This document shows, piece by piece, positions 34,960 through 45,693 of a stretch of 64,000 nucleotides of DNA (the first letter of the stretch is position 1; the number at the start of each line of letters is the position of its first letter). Made by a program: the position numbers and the translations under genes. This DNA comes from Euborellia annulipes (lineage: Eukaryota; Arthropoda; Insecta; Dermaptera; Anisolabididae): positions 1-64,000 of the forward strand of contig JAKCPI010005540.1 of NCBI GenBank assembly GCA_023213315.1, given 5' to 3'. The notes under the pieces were generated by a model that saw nothing but the letters and a program-made list of their open reading frames with translations, was not told the origin of the DNA and searched no databases.

Positions 34960-35720
34960 CATAGGCCTGACGATGAGTAGTAAGACCTCGAAACTGTAGC
35001 TGCAGTTGCAAGCCAATAAATCCTACATAAAAAACATTGTTTTATTTTTGATTCGCCTATATCAAAAACAAACTCAATAATCTTACTCCACATTAAAAAA
35101 AAAAATAATATATTTATCTTTTACTTTTTACGCTACTTGAACATAATATGCTTAGAATTTATTATCAAAAAATATAAAAAGACATCGTATTATATTATAA
35201 TAGTAATGTTCGTTTTAATATAAAAATTTCTAGCCCATTTCTTCTTTTTAAATTCATCAGAGAAGAAAATATAAAATAAAAAAAAAACACCTTTCCTTGC
35301 ACGCCCACGCACATATACTGGGTTTTATACCTAAATAGAAAGATTCTTTTATGAATATGTAATTAAAATTATACAGACTGTTAATTAAAAATCCCTCTTT
35401 TCTTTTCTCATTCTCTCTCCTGTTTAATTTATTTTTTCCCTTCAATCTGGTTCAAACCTTAAAAGAGAAATGACGGGGGGGGTGACTTTTTTTTTATCTT
35501 TTTTTACTTTCTCGTATATCGTAAAAAAATTCGACTTCGAGATTTTGATGTTTCTCCACGTTTTAGGCCTCCCTTGAGTTCAAAAATACCATTTTTGGCA
35601 TTATTAATTCCAAATTGTTTCAATTCACCTTTGGCATGCGTTCAAAACTTGTATGAAATCATTCCAGAAACGAACTCAATTTTTTTAACAGATCCTCAAA
35701 ATGAAGATATAGAATTTATT
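34960..35720. repeat. right arm of large inverted duplication
   Basis: Inverted copy of parts of 29620-31560. Starts at a hammerhead-like motif (plus, 34963-35002) and passes at the far end into the LRR pseudogene. Confidence 0.8.
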
Positions 35721-36029
35721 CAAAGATTCGAACAATTGAAACACCTTTCTTTATATTTTAGCACCAACGTTCAATTGATGAATGTTCTTGAAAATTGTAG
35801 GTCACACTTAGAGTCATTGGAATTTGAAATTAGATGTGGAACGTCACGTCAATTTGAGTAGAGTTTTAAGGCCATGTCCAAATTTAGAATATCTCGATCT
35901 TTGCCTTTCCTGGAATGTATCAATTAGGGTCCGACCGAAACAAGATTTTCAGCCGAAACCGAATATTCGGCCTCAACCTTAGTTTCGGCCGAAACCGAAA
36001 CTTGTATTTCCTATAAAATATTTATATCA

Positions 36030-36060
<31 letters not shown>

Positions 36061-36616
36061 GAAATTTTTTCCCCTCCCGTGAAAATCATTTTACCTTTTT
36101 TTTAGGGATACTAAATTTTTTTCTCCCTCAAGTCCAAATCATTTGACCTTTTTTTTTTTTTGCATGCGAGCCGGCCGAAAGGTTCGGACTACGTTTTAGC
36201 CGAAACCGAAACTACGGCCGAAACCATGATTTTTGGGAAACCGAACCGAAACCGAATATTCGGTCGGTTCCTAGTATCAATCGAAGCTACTGAAGTTGTC
36301 TCCCTTCCCAAACTTAGATATTTTAGAATATCCAAAACACCTGTTAACATCATTACTGTTTTAAAAGGATTAACTTCACTTGAAGTTGTACAAATTGATG
36401 AGTGGTCAAGATATTCTCCCAATGATCTCGAGAAATTAATATTTGCATTTAAAACCATTAAAATTCTACATATTTATGATAAATGTAATTTCACTCAAAA
36501 CTGCATAGAAAAAATCATCAGTCGATGTCATGACTTAGTACAGATCGTCTTGCCTTTAAAGATGACAAATTTAATATCGATGATGTCGATAAATTTTATT
36601 CAAAATAATAATTATA
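35590..36616 (+). pseudogene. LRR (F-box/LRR-like) gene, split by a hAT element and frameshifted
   Basis: The plus strand encodes leucine-rich repeats: FEQLKHLSLYFSTN, HLESLEFEIRC, then after a one-base frameshift near 35842 CPNLEYLDLCLSWN up to 35916. A hAT element (35925-36273) interrupts the repeat, and coding resumes: LPKLRYFRISKTP, LTSLEVVQIDEW, TIKILHIYDKCNFTQNCIEK, IISRCHDLVQIV. The spacing of L-x-x-L-x-L units at 25-30 residues matches F-box/LRR proteins, which recruit substrates to SCF ubiquitin ligases. No F-box is visible; the 5' end is missing beyond the inverted duplication. The frameshift and insertion make it a pseudogene. Related minus-strand copies lie in the adjacent array. 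Confidence 0.65.
35925..36273. mobile_element. hAT-type element inserted in the LRR gene
   Basis: Begins TAGGGTCCGACCGAAAC and ends ATATTCGGTCGGTTCCTA; rich in CCGAAACCGAAAC repeats with a long T-run. The exact 8-bp target duplication GTATCAAT lies at 35917-35924 and 36274-36281. It sits in coding sequence of the LRR gene. No transposase. Confidence 0.9.
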
Positions 36617-38164
36617 GTTTAAAGTTAATGGGGCATGATCAATTAATAGGGGATAGAATAAAGAAAATTTATTTACTAGCCATTCCAATTGCTCTAAATT
36701 AGGACATGATTTTAAAATTGTTTCTATAAAATAATTATTTATTTTTTCTGATTTTATTGTGATTAATTTTAAAGTTGGAAAACATGTTAAAATTTTTTCT
36801 GTTTCCGAACAATCTTCAAAATAACAATTTATTTCTAAATGTCTTAAATTTGGTGTATGAATATTTATTATTAAATATTTTCACATTAATTTTGTCATTT
36901 TCAAAAATTATTTTTTTTAATGTATAGCCTATAAATATTTTAAATATATAAATTTATTTATTTTTTTGACTAGAAACAAATTCTTTCCTTTTCTCCTTTT
37001 CATGTGCCCTGCGCACTTTATAAACTTCCATGCAATTAGTGTCCGTTTAACGCACAGACGGTCGAGGCGATTATAATTTTTAGATGTTTTACAAAATAAA
37101 AAATAAAACTTCTATTATGGATTGTTGACTGCACTTTAATAGATGTTTCATGTTTGGTGGGTCTCGGAAGTTTTATCTTCTAAATCAGAAGAAATCGTGA
37201 AATTTAAATTTAATTCAAAGTTCTTTAAATTTTTTTTTTTTTTTTATTTTTATTACTTTTCGTTACTTGTTTAATAAAATTTGAATTTGTATTTCCATTA
37301 ATAGGATAGAGGTTCTATCTCTCGGAGCAGCTTTCTTCTTTCTCTGGAGATTCCAGAATAAATTGGGATTGAGTTGCCTGTACCGGTGCACATGTGGAGT
37401 ATGATTGAGTCATTAATGTAAAGCGGGAAAATATGTGATGCAGAACATGTATGATTAATGCGAAGTCGGTCTATTGAATTCCGAAAAACTGTTGAACCAA
37501 GGTTTTCTTAATCCTTTTGTCTTGCTGATTTTGTTCCATTCCTGTTTTAATCCCTGTTTGAATAGCAGAGTTAAATCTTGCCTGGGGGTAGTTGTGGTAA
37601 GAAGATTTTGCCTTCAGAATGTCTTCTTCTATTTTCGGCCTGATTAACAAGTAGATGATATCAACTATAATTTTTCTTGGGTTCTTAGTTTGTTTAACAT
37701 TCTCTCGGAAGTTTTTTCTTCTTGCATAATTTAAATTCAATTCTAACTGTTTTAAATTTGTAATTTTTTTTTTTTTTTATTATGGAGAGCTACTAATGAA
37801 TGCGCTTTGAGAATCCGAGTACACATTTATATAACCATAGTTTGTATTACAAAGCGGCGCTCGCCAGAGGCGGGTTTGAGCCAGCTGGAGGGAGGTCGAA
37901 GGCAAACTACGTATTGGGAGAGGCGTGGCTTAATTTCTGGCTTAAACTCGTTACTTGATTAATAAAGTTTGAATTTTTATTTCCATTAATAGGATAGAGG
38001 TTCTATTTCTCGGAGCAGCTTTCTTCTTGCTATGGGCATTCCAGAATAAGGTGGATTGAATTGCCTGTACCGGTGCACATGTGGAGTGTGGTTTAGGAAG
38101 TTTACGAGAATGAAATAAATGATCAAATATTTTTATCTAATACGACATTTTTCAATTTTTCAAC

Positions 38165-38345
38165 TACTTCAAGTGAATTCCTAACATGATGTTGGCTCAT
38201 AGAAATCCTCTTGAGTATATTAGCTTAGCAAGCTTACAATTGGGAGTATTAATTCCTGTGATAATAGGTCTTAATGTAAAAACTTCTTTATGGTCCTTAA
38301 ATGCACCATATATCTGTCCTGCAACAGTATTCTTGCTAAGCAAGT
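38165..38345 (-). pseudogene. PLE reverse transcriptase finger fragment, unit 1
   Basis: Minus strand reads VAGQIYGAFKDHKEVFTLRP then IITGINTPNCKLAKLI, matching the PLE pattern Y-G-x-x-K-x-H-K ... R-P-I ... N-x-P-x-x-K-L. It ends in a stop. Equivalent fragments lie at 40090-40260, 41145-41330 and 42180-42320. Confidence 0.75.
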
Positions 38346-38369
38346 TAGTACAAATATGATTATCTATCA

Positions 38370-38555
38370 TTTTATGTGAATTCCTGTGATAAATTTTTGG
38401 ATTTCTATAATTTATGTTTGAATATTTTTGAATTTAAAGGTGAATATTACATTCAGAAAGATGGATCACCTATGGGTAATTGTTTGAGTTCTGTGTTGGG
38501 TGATATTTTAATATATCCCACTTTTATGATGAAGTCCTTAAAAAATATGATAATA
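38370..38555 (+). pseudogene. PLE reverse transcriptase palm fragment, unit 1
   Basis: Plus strand reads NSCDKFLDFYNLCLNIFEF, then GEYYIQKDGSPMGNCLSSVL and GDI, matching the PLE Q-x-x-G-x-x-M-G-x-x-x-S-x-x-L-A-D-I motif. Head to head with the finger fragment on the other strand. Equivalents are at 40276-40430 and 41334-41520. Confidence 0.8.
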
Positions 38556-38556
38556 T

Positions 38557-39110
38557 TTATACTTTAAAATTAATGGGGCATGAATCAATTAATAGGGGTG
38601 TAATAAATAGACCTTTTAAGAAATAAGGCTTTATTTGGCAAAATTTACATGCAAATATAAATATGGAAACATAAATAATAATAATAATAACATAGGTGAT
38701 GAAGAGAAACTTTATATGTATTATGAAGGGAAACTTTAATTCAAGGGGATAAAATAAAGAAAATTTATTTATTACCCATTCTAATTGCTCTAAATCAGGA
38801 CATGATTTTAAAATTGTTTCTATAAAATAATTATTTATTTTTTCTGATTTTATTGTGATTAATTTTAAAGTTGGAAAACATGTTAAAATTTTTTCTGTTT
38901 CCGAACAATCTTCAAAGCAACAATTTATTTCTAAATGTCTTAAATTTGGTGTATGAAAATAATTTTTAGATGTTTTACAAAATAAAAATAAAACTTTTAT
39001 TATGGATTGTTGACTGCACTTTAATAGATGTTTCATGTTTGGTGGGTCTCGGAAGTTTTATCTTCTAAATCAGAAGAAATCGTGAAATTTAAATTTAATT
39101 CTAAGTTCTT
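38557..39110 (-). pseudogene. LRR-gene fragment, best-kept copy in the array
   Basis: The minus strand has an open frame with TPNLRHLEINCCFEDCSETE, FPTLKLITIKSEKI, CPDLEQLEWVINKF, plus, after a frameshift near 39035, LKNFELNLNF. These are L-x-x-L-x-L repeats of about 26 residues. Similar minus-strand remnants lie at 36627-37230, 40430-40890 and 41525-42080. Either an F-box/LRR family member or a pseudogene cluster; no complete gene is present. Confidence 0.55.
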
Positions 39111-42100
39111 TAAATTTTTTTTTTTTTTATTTTTATTAAACTCCGTTACTTGTTTAATAAAGTTTGAATTTGTATTTCCATTAATAGGATAGAGGTTCTA
39201 TCTCTCGGAGCAGCTTTCCTCTTTCTCTGGAGATTCCAGAATAAAGTGGGATTGAGTTGCCTGTACCGGTGCATATGTGGATTTGGATGACTCATTAATG
39301 TGAAACGGGAAAAGATGTGCTGCAGAACATGTATGATTAATGCGAAGTCGGTCTATTGATTTCCGAAAAACTGTTGAACCAAGGTTTTCTTAATCCTTTT
39401 GTCTTGCTGATTTTGTTCCATTCCTGTCTTAATTCCTGTTTGAATAGCAGAGTTAAATCTTGCCAGGGTGTAGTTGTGGTAAGATTAGGCGCCCTTTTTG
39501 CTATGCAGTTGCCTTGAGAATGTCTTCTTCTATTTTCGGCCTGATTAACAAGTAGATGATATCAACTATAATTTTTCTTGGGTTCTTAGTTTGTTTAACA
39601 TTCTCTCGGAAGTTTTTTCTTCTTGCATAATTTAAATTCAATTCTAACTGTTTTAAATTTGTAATTTTTTTTTTTTTTTATTATGGAGAGCTACTAATGA
39701 ATGCGCTTTGAGAATCCGAGTACACATTTATATAACCATAGTTTGTATTACAAAGCGGCGCTCGCCAGAGGCGGGTTTGAGCCAGCTGGAGGGAGGTCGA
39801 AGGCAAACTACGTATTGGGAGAGGCGTGGCTTAATTTCTGGCTTAAACTCGTTACTTGATTAATAAAGTTTGAATTTTTATTTCCATTAATAGGATAGAG
39901 GTTCTATTTCTCGGAGCAGCTTTCTTCTTGCTATGGGGATTCCAGAATAAGGTTGGATTGAATTGCCTGTACCGGTGCACATGTGGAGTGTGGTTTAGGA
40001 AGTTTACGAGAATGAAATAAATGATCAAATATTTTTATCTAATACGACATTTTTCAATTTTTCAACTACTTCAAGTGAATTCCTAACATGATGTTGGCTC
40101 ATAGAAATCCTCTTGAGTATGTTAGCTTAGCAAGCTTACAATTGGGAGTATTAATTCCTGTGATAATAGGTCTTAATGTAAAAACTTCTTTATGGTCCTT
40201 AAATGCACCATATATCTGTCCTGCAACAGTATTTCTTGCTAAAATTAGTACAAATACGATTATCTATCATTTTATGTGAATTCCTGTGATAAATTTTTGG
40301 ATTTCTATAATTTATGTTTGAATATTTTTGAATCTAAAGGTGAATATTACATTCAGAAAGATGGATCACCTATGGGTAATTGTTTGAGTTCTGTCATTAA
40401 AAAATATGATAATATTTATACTTTAAAATTAATGGGGCATGAACCAATTAATAGGGGATAGAAGAAAGAAAATTCATTTACTAACCATTCCAATTCCTCT
40501 AAATCAGTGCATGATTTTAAAATTATTTCCATAAAATAATTATTTATTTTTTCTGATTTCATTGTGATTGATTATAAAGTTGGAAAACATGTTAAAATTT
40601 TTTCTGTTTCCGCACAATCTTCAAAATAACAATTTATTTCTAAATGGCTTAAATTTGGTGTATGAAAATTTATTATTAAATATTTTCACATTAATTTTGT
40701 CATCTTCAAAAATTATTATTTTTTTTAAATGTATACCCTATAAATATTTTAAATATATAAATTTCTTTATTTTTTTGGATTGTTGACTTCACTTTAATAG
40801 ATGTTTCATGTTTGGTGGGTCTCGGAAGTTTTATCTTTTAAATCAGAAGAATTTGCGAAATTTAAATTGAATTCTAAGTTCTTTAAATTTTTGATTTTTA
40901 TTAAACTCGTGAGTTGATTAATAAAGTTTGAATTTTTATTTCCATTAATAGGATAGAGGTTCTATTTCTCGGAGCAGCTTTCCTCTTGCTATGGGGATTC
41001 CAGAATAAGGTTGGATTGAATTGCCTGTACCGGTGCACATGTGGAGTGTGGTTTAGAAAGTTTACGAGAATGAAATAAATGATCAAATATTTTTTATCTA
41101 ATACGACATTTTTCAATTTTTCAACTACTTCAAGTGAATTCCTAACATGATGTTGGCTCATAGAAATCCTCTTGAGTATGTTAGCTTAGCAAGCTTACAA
41201 TTGGGAGTATTAATTCCTGTGATAATAGGTCTTAATGTAAAAACTTCTTTATGGTCCTTAAATGCACCATATATCTGTCCTGCAACAAGTATTATTGCTA
41301 AATTAGTACAAATACGATTATCTATCATTTTTTGTGAATTCCTGTGATAAATTTTTTAATTTCTATAATTTATGTTTGAATATTTTTGAATTTAAAGGTG
41401 AATATTACATTCAGAAAGATGGATCACCTATGGGTAATTGTTTGAGTTCTGTGTTGGGTGATATTTTCATATATCCCACTTTTTTGATGAAGTCCTTAAA
41501 AAATATGATAATATTTATACTTTAAAATTAATGGGGCATGAATCAATTAATAGGGGATAGAAGAAAGAAAATTCATTTACTACCCATTCCAATTCCTCTA
41601 AATCAGGGCATGATTTTAAAATGGTTTCCATAAAATAATTATTTAGGGTTTATTTTTTCTGATTTTATTGTAATTGATTATAAAGTTGGAAAACATGTTA
41701 AAATTTTTTTCTGTTTCCGAACAATCTTTAAAATAACAATTTATTTCCATATGCCTTAAATTTGTTTTATGAAAATTTATTATTAAAATTTTCTCATGAA
41801 TTTTGTCATCTTCAAAAAATGATATGTTTTATTTCGGTTAAAAGGATAGACACTATAACGTATTTTCCCGAATTCTTCCTTTCCCCTTCTTAATATTAGT
41901 GAAAGAGGGGGGGGGGTTATTTTTTTATGTTTTACAAAATATAAACTTCTTATTTTTTGGATTGTTGACTTCACTTTAATAGATGTTTCATGTTTGGTGG
42001 GTCTCGGAAGTTTTATCTTTTAAATCAGAAGAATTTGCGAAATTTAAATTGAATTCTAAGTTCTTTAAATTTTTGATTTTTATTAAACTCGTTACTTGAT

Positions 42101-42344
42101 TAATAAAGTTTGAAATTTGTATTTCCATTAATAGGATAGAGGTTCTATTCTCGGAGCAGCTTTCCTCTTTCTCTGGAGATGTTGGCTCATAGAAATCCTC
42201 TTGAGTATATTAGCTTAGCAAGCTTACAATTGGGAGTAATTAATTCCTGTGATAATAGGTCTTAATGTAAAAACTTCTTTATGGTCTTTAAATGCACCAT
42301 ATATCTGTATTCTTGCTAAGTAAATACGATTATCTATCATTTTA

Positions 42345-42660
42345 TGTGTATTCCTGTGTTTATATAATTTTTGTTTGAATATTTTTGAATTTAAAGGTGA
42401 ATATTACATTCAAAAAGATGGATCACCTATGGGTAATTGTTTGAGTTCTGTGTTGGGTGATATTTTAATATATCCCACTTTTATGATGAAGTCTAAAAAT
42501 GATCATGTTTTATGTTGATGACTGTATTATAATCTTAGAAGAAGATAAGATACAAACATTGTATGATGAATTAAATTGTTATGATTCCAATATCAAATTT
42601 ACTATTGAATTCACTAAGAATAAAATTATAAGTTTCTTGATATTCTAATTATTGTGTTGA
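42345..42660 (+). pseudogene. PLE reverse transcriptase palm with YVDD, unit 4
   Basis: Continues from the DGSPMG motif through a small gap to MFYVDDCIIILEEDKIQTLY and IKFTIEFTKNKIISFL. FYVDD is the catalytic motif with both aspartates, and the following FTIE stretch is typical of PLE reverse transcriptases. Frameshifts and a stop make it non-functional. This is the only unit that keeps the catalytic motif. Confidence 0.8.
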
Positions 42661-42705
42661 ATGACGGGGTTGTTAAAAGGGTTGTTAAAACCTATTCGTT
42701 CCTTT

Positions 42706-43335
42706 TTACTTTCTCGTATAGAGAAAGTATTGTAATCGTAAAAAAATTCGACTTCGAGATTTTGATGTTTCTCCACGTTTTAGACCTCGCTGAGTCCAAA
42801 AATACCATTTTGGGCATTATTGTCTGTGTGTGTGTGTTTGTGTGTGAACACTATTGCTTAAAAACCAAAGCAGCTAGATAGATGAAATTTGGTATATGCT
42901 CCTTACACTAAAATTGTAGACTTCTATCAACTTTTGGAGTAAATACGTCACTTGGAAGTAGTACTTTACCTAATAAGTTTTTTCAGAAATTTCGAAATTT
43001 TCAATTTCTTTGTTATATTATGATAAAATACTCAATTTTAAAAAGTTTTTATTCTTTGACATTTTCCCGATAACTGAATAGTTTTTGAAATAATCACAAA
43101 AGAAAACGACATTTTTTGTTAATTTTGGAAAGAAAAATCAAAACAAAATCATACAGGTGTCATTAAAAAACATGTAAATATAAACAAATTCATTTTGTTT
43201 TGATTTTTCTTTTCAAAATTTACTTCCAAGTGACGTATTTACTCCAAAAGTTGATAGAAATCTACAAAGAGCATATACCAAATTTCATCCATCTAGCTGC
43301 TTTGGTTTTTAAGCAATCGTGTTCACACACACACA
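42706..43335. repeat. family B repeat in fold-back arrangement
   Basis: Starts ACTTTCTCGTATAGAGAAAGT, with CGACTTCGAGATTTTGATG, CTCCACGTTTTAGACC and a TGTG microsatellite. The segment 42838-42965 recurs inverted at 43205-43335 (AAATTTCATC, CACTTGGAAGTA). Family B has the same block order as family A but different sequence, so they are distant relatives. Other family B ends are at 29752-29845 and 35505-35590. Confidence 0.65.
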
Positions 43336-43339
43336 CACC

Positions 43340-44070
43340 CCCAGCAATAAATTCCAAAAGAATATTCGAGATCGGGGAAGTCATTCCCCATATTTTTACG
43401 CACATTTCCTTTACATTTTATTTATTTTATTAAATTCCTAAAATCAATTTAATAGAATAATTGAATTTAAAAAGAATTCAATCTGTAATCTTTTTCAATT
43501 TTATATTACCAGATTTCCTAAAAAAATATAACTTTGTATATATAAGCTCTTTTTTCTTTTTTTTAGGCCTATATATATATATATATATATTCTTTCTTAG
43601 TCATGCTTATATAAACCAAAAAGTCCGTTCCTGATGTTAATACAATTTAAAAAGAATTAGATTTTGCTTTTGAAAAGGAAAAGATCCTTCTTTCATTCCT
43701 TCCTTCCTTCCTTTTCCCTCTCCCAACTCTAGTGATCCATCTTCTTATAAGTTTATTGAATGATTTTATATTTAGGGAAATATATTAAACATTCCTTTTG
43801 ATCTTTTTTTTTTTTTTGAGATTTCTTTTTGATTTGAGTGTAAAAGAGAAAATGTATTGTTATACAATTTTTTTTTATTTTTCTTCATGAATTTATTATT
43901 TTGATAGTAGAAATAATTGACTTTGTTGTATTTATATATAAATATTGCTATACACCCGTGTACGTATATAGATTTGAAAAATTTCGGGGCGGGGGGGGGC
44001 TCCTTGGCACCCCCTTATATATCACCTGTTGGCTGTATACCCGTATAGACAGGAGAAGCAGGTGCAGCCA
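43340..44070. other. AT-rich intergenic, unassigned
   Basis: An (AT)n microsatellite at about 43573-43592, a (TTCC)n tract near 43700 and a G-run near 43990. No gene. Confidence 0.4.
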
Positions 44071-44111
44071 AAAAATAAAAGCCTCCGATTTAATAAAATT
44101 TAATGAGACGT

Positions 44112-44316
44112 TGTCACAGTAAAAGTATAATTGAGACTTAGGGAGGTTTTTGAGGGTGAAAATAAAAGAGGTGAATAAAACAACTGAATATAAACTTTAA
44201 TTAATGAGCGCATACACTCTTCACTACTGGTACCTCCCGACTGCCCGCCTGAGTTGCCTTCGCTCTCCCTGTCAGCCGGTGGGAGTCCAACGTTCAAAGT
44301 CTTAATAAATGTGACA
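44112..44316 (-). repeat. 3' LTR, complete (205 bp)
   Basis: Begins and ends TG...CA on both strands. Positions 44182-44316 match 45850-45984 except for one base. The remaining 70 bp (44112-44181) have no partner in the 5' LTR and correspond to the U5 side. Confidence 0.85.
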
Positions 44317-44330
44317 TTCTCCCTCGCCTT
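44317..44330 (-). promoter_or_regulatory. polypurine tract next to the 3' LTR
   Basis: On the minus strand AAGGCGAGGGAGAA abuts the TGTCACA start of the LTR. This is where plus-strand DNA synthesis is primed in LTR elements, and its position confirms the element's orientation. Confidence 0.8.
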
Positions 44331-44601
44331 AGAAAAATCATACCAATAGCAACAAAACATTAACAATATTATAGAATACAAACACAATATAACTATCACT
44401 TATTTTCTATAAATTAACTAAAACAATTCAAAAGTAAATACATTCTTTATATAATGCTCAAAACTAAATACAATCAAAATGTGTAAATAAGTATTAGTAC
44501 TAAATCAATTAAATACCCATTCTAGCTACTTTTCAAAATAAATCATTTTTCAACAGCTAAAACAATCAAACACAATAAGTATTTTATCAACTACAAACTC
44601 T
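44331..44601. other. 3' non-coding part of the LTR element
   Basis: AT-rich sequence between the ORF stop and the polypurine tract, probably gypsy-derived. No further ORF. Confidence 0.5.
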
Positions 44602-45693
44602 TCACTCATCCACATATTGTTTCAAAGATTCCACATGCCATCTACCACACTTTCGTCCCTTATTATCGATTAATTCATATATATTTGGAGAAATCGCTTT
44701 ACTAATTTTAAAAGGGCCTAAATATTTAGGAGCCAATTTGGCAGAGAAATATGAACCCGCGTCAGATTGAACAAAATTTTTCCGCCACACCCAATCACCC
44801 TCCGAAAAATTACCTGGTCTTCTTCTTAAATTATAATGTGACATAGTGAATTTCTCGAAATTAGGTCCTTGGCCAAGTTTATTTGCCAACGCATCCAACG
44901 ATTGTCCTAAGGCTGTCTTTAAGCTGGCCTCATGGAAGAGTTCAAGCAAATTTAAATAGTAAGGTTGATTGCTAAAGTATTGCTTGAGAAGTTGATATAG
45001 ACAAGACTCGAGGAGTACGCCATCGTTAGCTGAGACAGGTCCTTTTTCGTCTACTTTATACCAACAAGGTCTTCCTCGTCGCATCTGAGATCCTTCGATC
45101 GTATCCTTATTGACAACGAATGATGCATGGAGCATTTCAACGCACCATCCTAATACTTGTGCCAGTTTCATTTCTTCTGGTGTGGGTTGATTATTCCGGA
45201 ATTGTCTTAGAGCCATAACTACTGATAATCCTCGGATCTTTTTACCTCCGGGAACATTATATTGTAGTGCCTTGTTTAACCATTTGGTGGCATCTGGTAC
45301 ATCCAAGTGTCGGCCAGCTTCGGTTAGATCTCGCACCAAATCCGGAAAAAGAGCCATAAATTCGCGACTATCATGTTTAGAAACAAGCGATCTACTTGCA
45401 GTCTTGTTGGGAAGAACTCCAAAGTTAGCATTCAATGTTGAAAGGTATCTTAAGGTTTTATATGATTTTCGTTCGGCTTTCTGTTGAATACTTGTTTCAT
45501 TTTTAGTCAGGTTGGTTTCATTATCGTAGAGGCAAGAAGTCCTCGCAAAGTTCCTTATTAGAGCTGAAGGTGGCTTTCGAGCCAAAGATCTCATCCAAAA
45601 CACGGGAGTCGAAAACATCTCTATAACACTGATGTTACTCGTATAGCTGTCGGCGTGCGAATCATTGGTCGAGAGTGCACTAAAAGTACGCAT
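44602..45693 (-). CDS. chimeric ORF: farnesyl diphosphate synthase fused to gypsy integrase C-terminus
   Basis: 363 residues without a stop. Residues 1-105 look like a leader rich in S, R and T, perhaps mitochondrial targeting. Residues 110-288 match arthropod FPPS: EFMALFPDLVRDLT, KALQYNVPGGKKIRGL, LGWCVEMLHA, RRGRPCWYK, YYLNLLELFHE, ALGQSLDAL, FTMSHYN. FPPS condenses DMAPP/GPP with IPP to make farnesyl diphosphate. The first aspartate-rich motif (DDxxD) reads KDTIE at 196-200, and the part with the second such motif is missing. From about residue 288 the frame continues as a Ty3/gypsy integrase tail: YNLRRRPGNFSEGDWVWRKN, FSAKLAPKYLGPFKI, WHVESLKQYVDE. The junction falls at a YN dipeptide plausible in both parents. 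No intron interrupts the FPPS part. Synthase activity is unlikely; expression is possible from the LTR. Confidence 0.85.
   Translation of the reverse strand: MRTFSALSTNDSHADSYTSNISVIEMFSTPVFWMRSLARKPPSALIRNFARTSCLYDNETNLTKNETSIQQKAERKSYKTLRYLSTLNANFGVLPNKTASRSLVSKHDSREFMALFPDLVRDLTEAGRHLDVPDATKWLNKALQYNVPGGKKIRGLSVVMALRQFRNNQPTPEEMKLAQVLGWCVEMLHASFVVNKDTIEGSQMRRGRPCWYKVDEKGPVSANDGVLLESCLYQLLKQYFSNQPYYLNLLELFHEASLKTALGQSLDALANKLGQGPNFEKFTMSHYNLRRRPGNFSEGDWVWRKNFVQSDAGSYFSAKLAPKYLGPFKISKAISPNIYELIDNKGRKCGRWHVESLKQYVDE

Larger units (their letters stand above)
36627..42660. repeat. four-unit degenerate tandem array of LRR and PLE pieces
   Basis: Units begin near 37140, 39005, 40790 and 41965 (the GGTGGGTCTCGGAAGTTTTA block recurs at 37157, 39042, 40816 and 41997). 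A full unit has: LRR remnants on the minus strand; a block with GGATAGAGGTTCTAT, CGGAGCAGCTTTC and GCCTGTACCGGTGCA; a minus-strand PLE finger fragment; and a plus-strand PLE palm fragment. Unit length shrinks from about 1.9 to 1.2 kb by internal deletion. The second unit repeats most of 37255-38100 almost unchanged at 39130-40020. Confidence 0.8.

Noticed and set aside
29898..35445. Identical 62-codon frames at 29898-30086 and 35257-35445
   Set aside because: Part of the inverted duplication; AT-rich peptide with no domain; identity reflects recent duplication, not selection that can be shown here.
44602..45693. Reading the FPPS-like ORF as a normal host FPPS gene
   Set aside because: It lies between LTRs, lacks the second aspartate-rich motif, and its last 75 residues are gypsy integrase; the LTR ends and duplication enclose it entirely.
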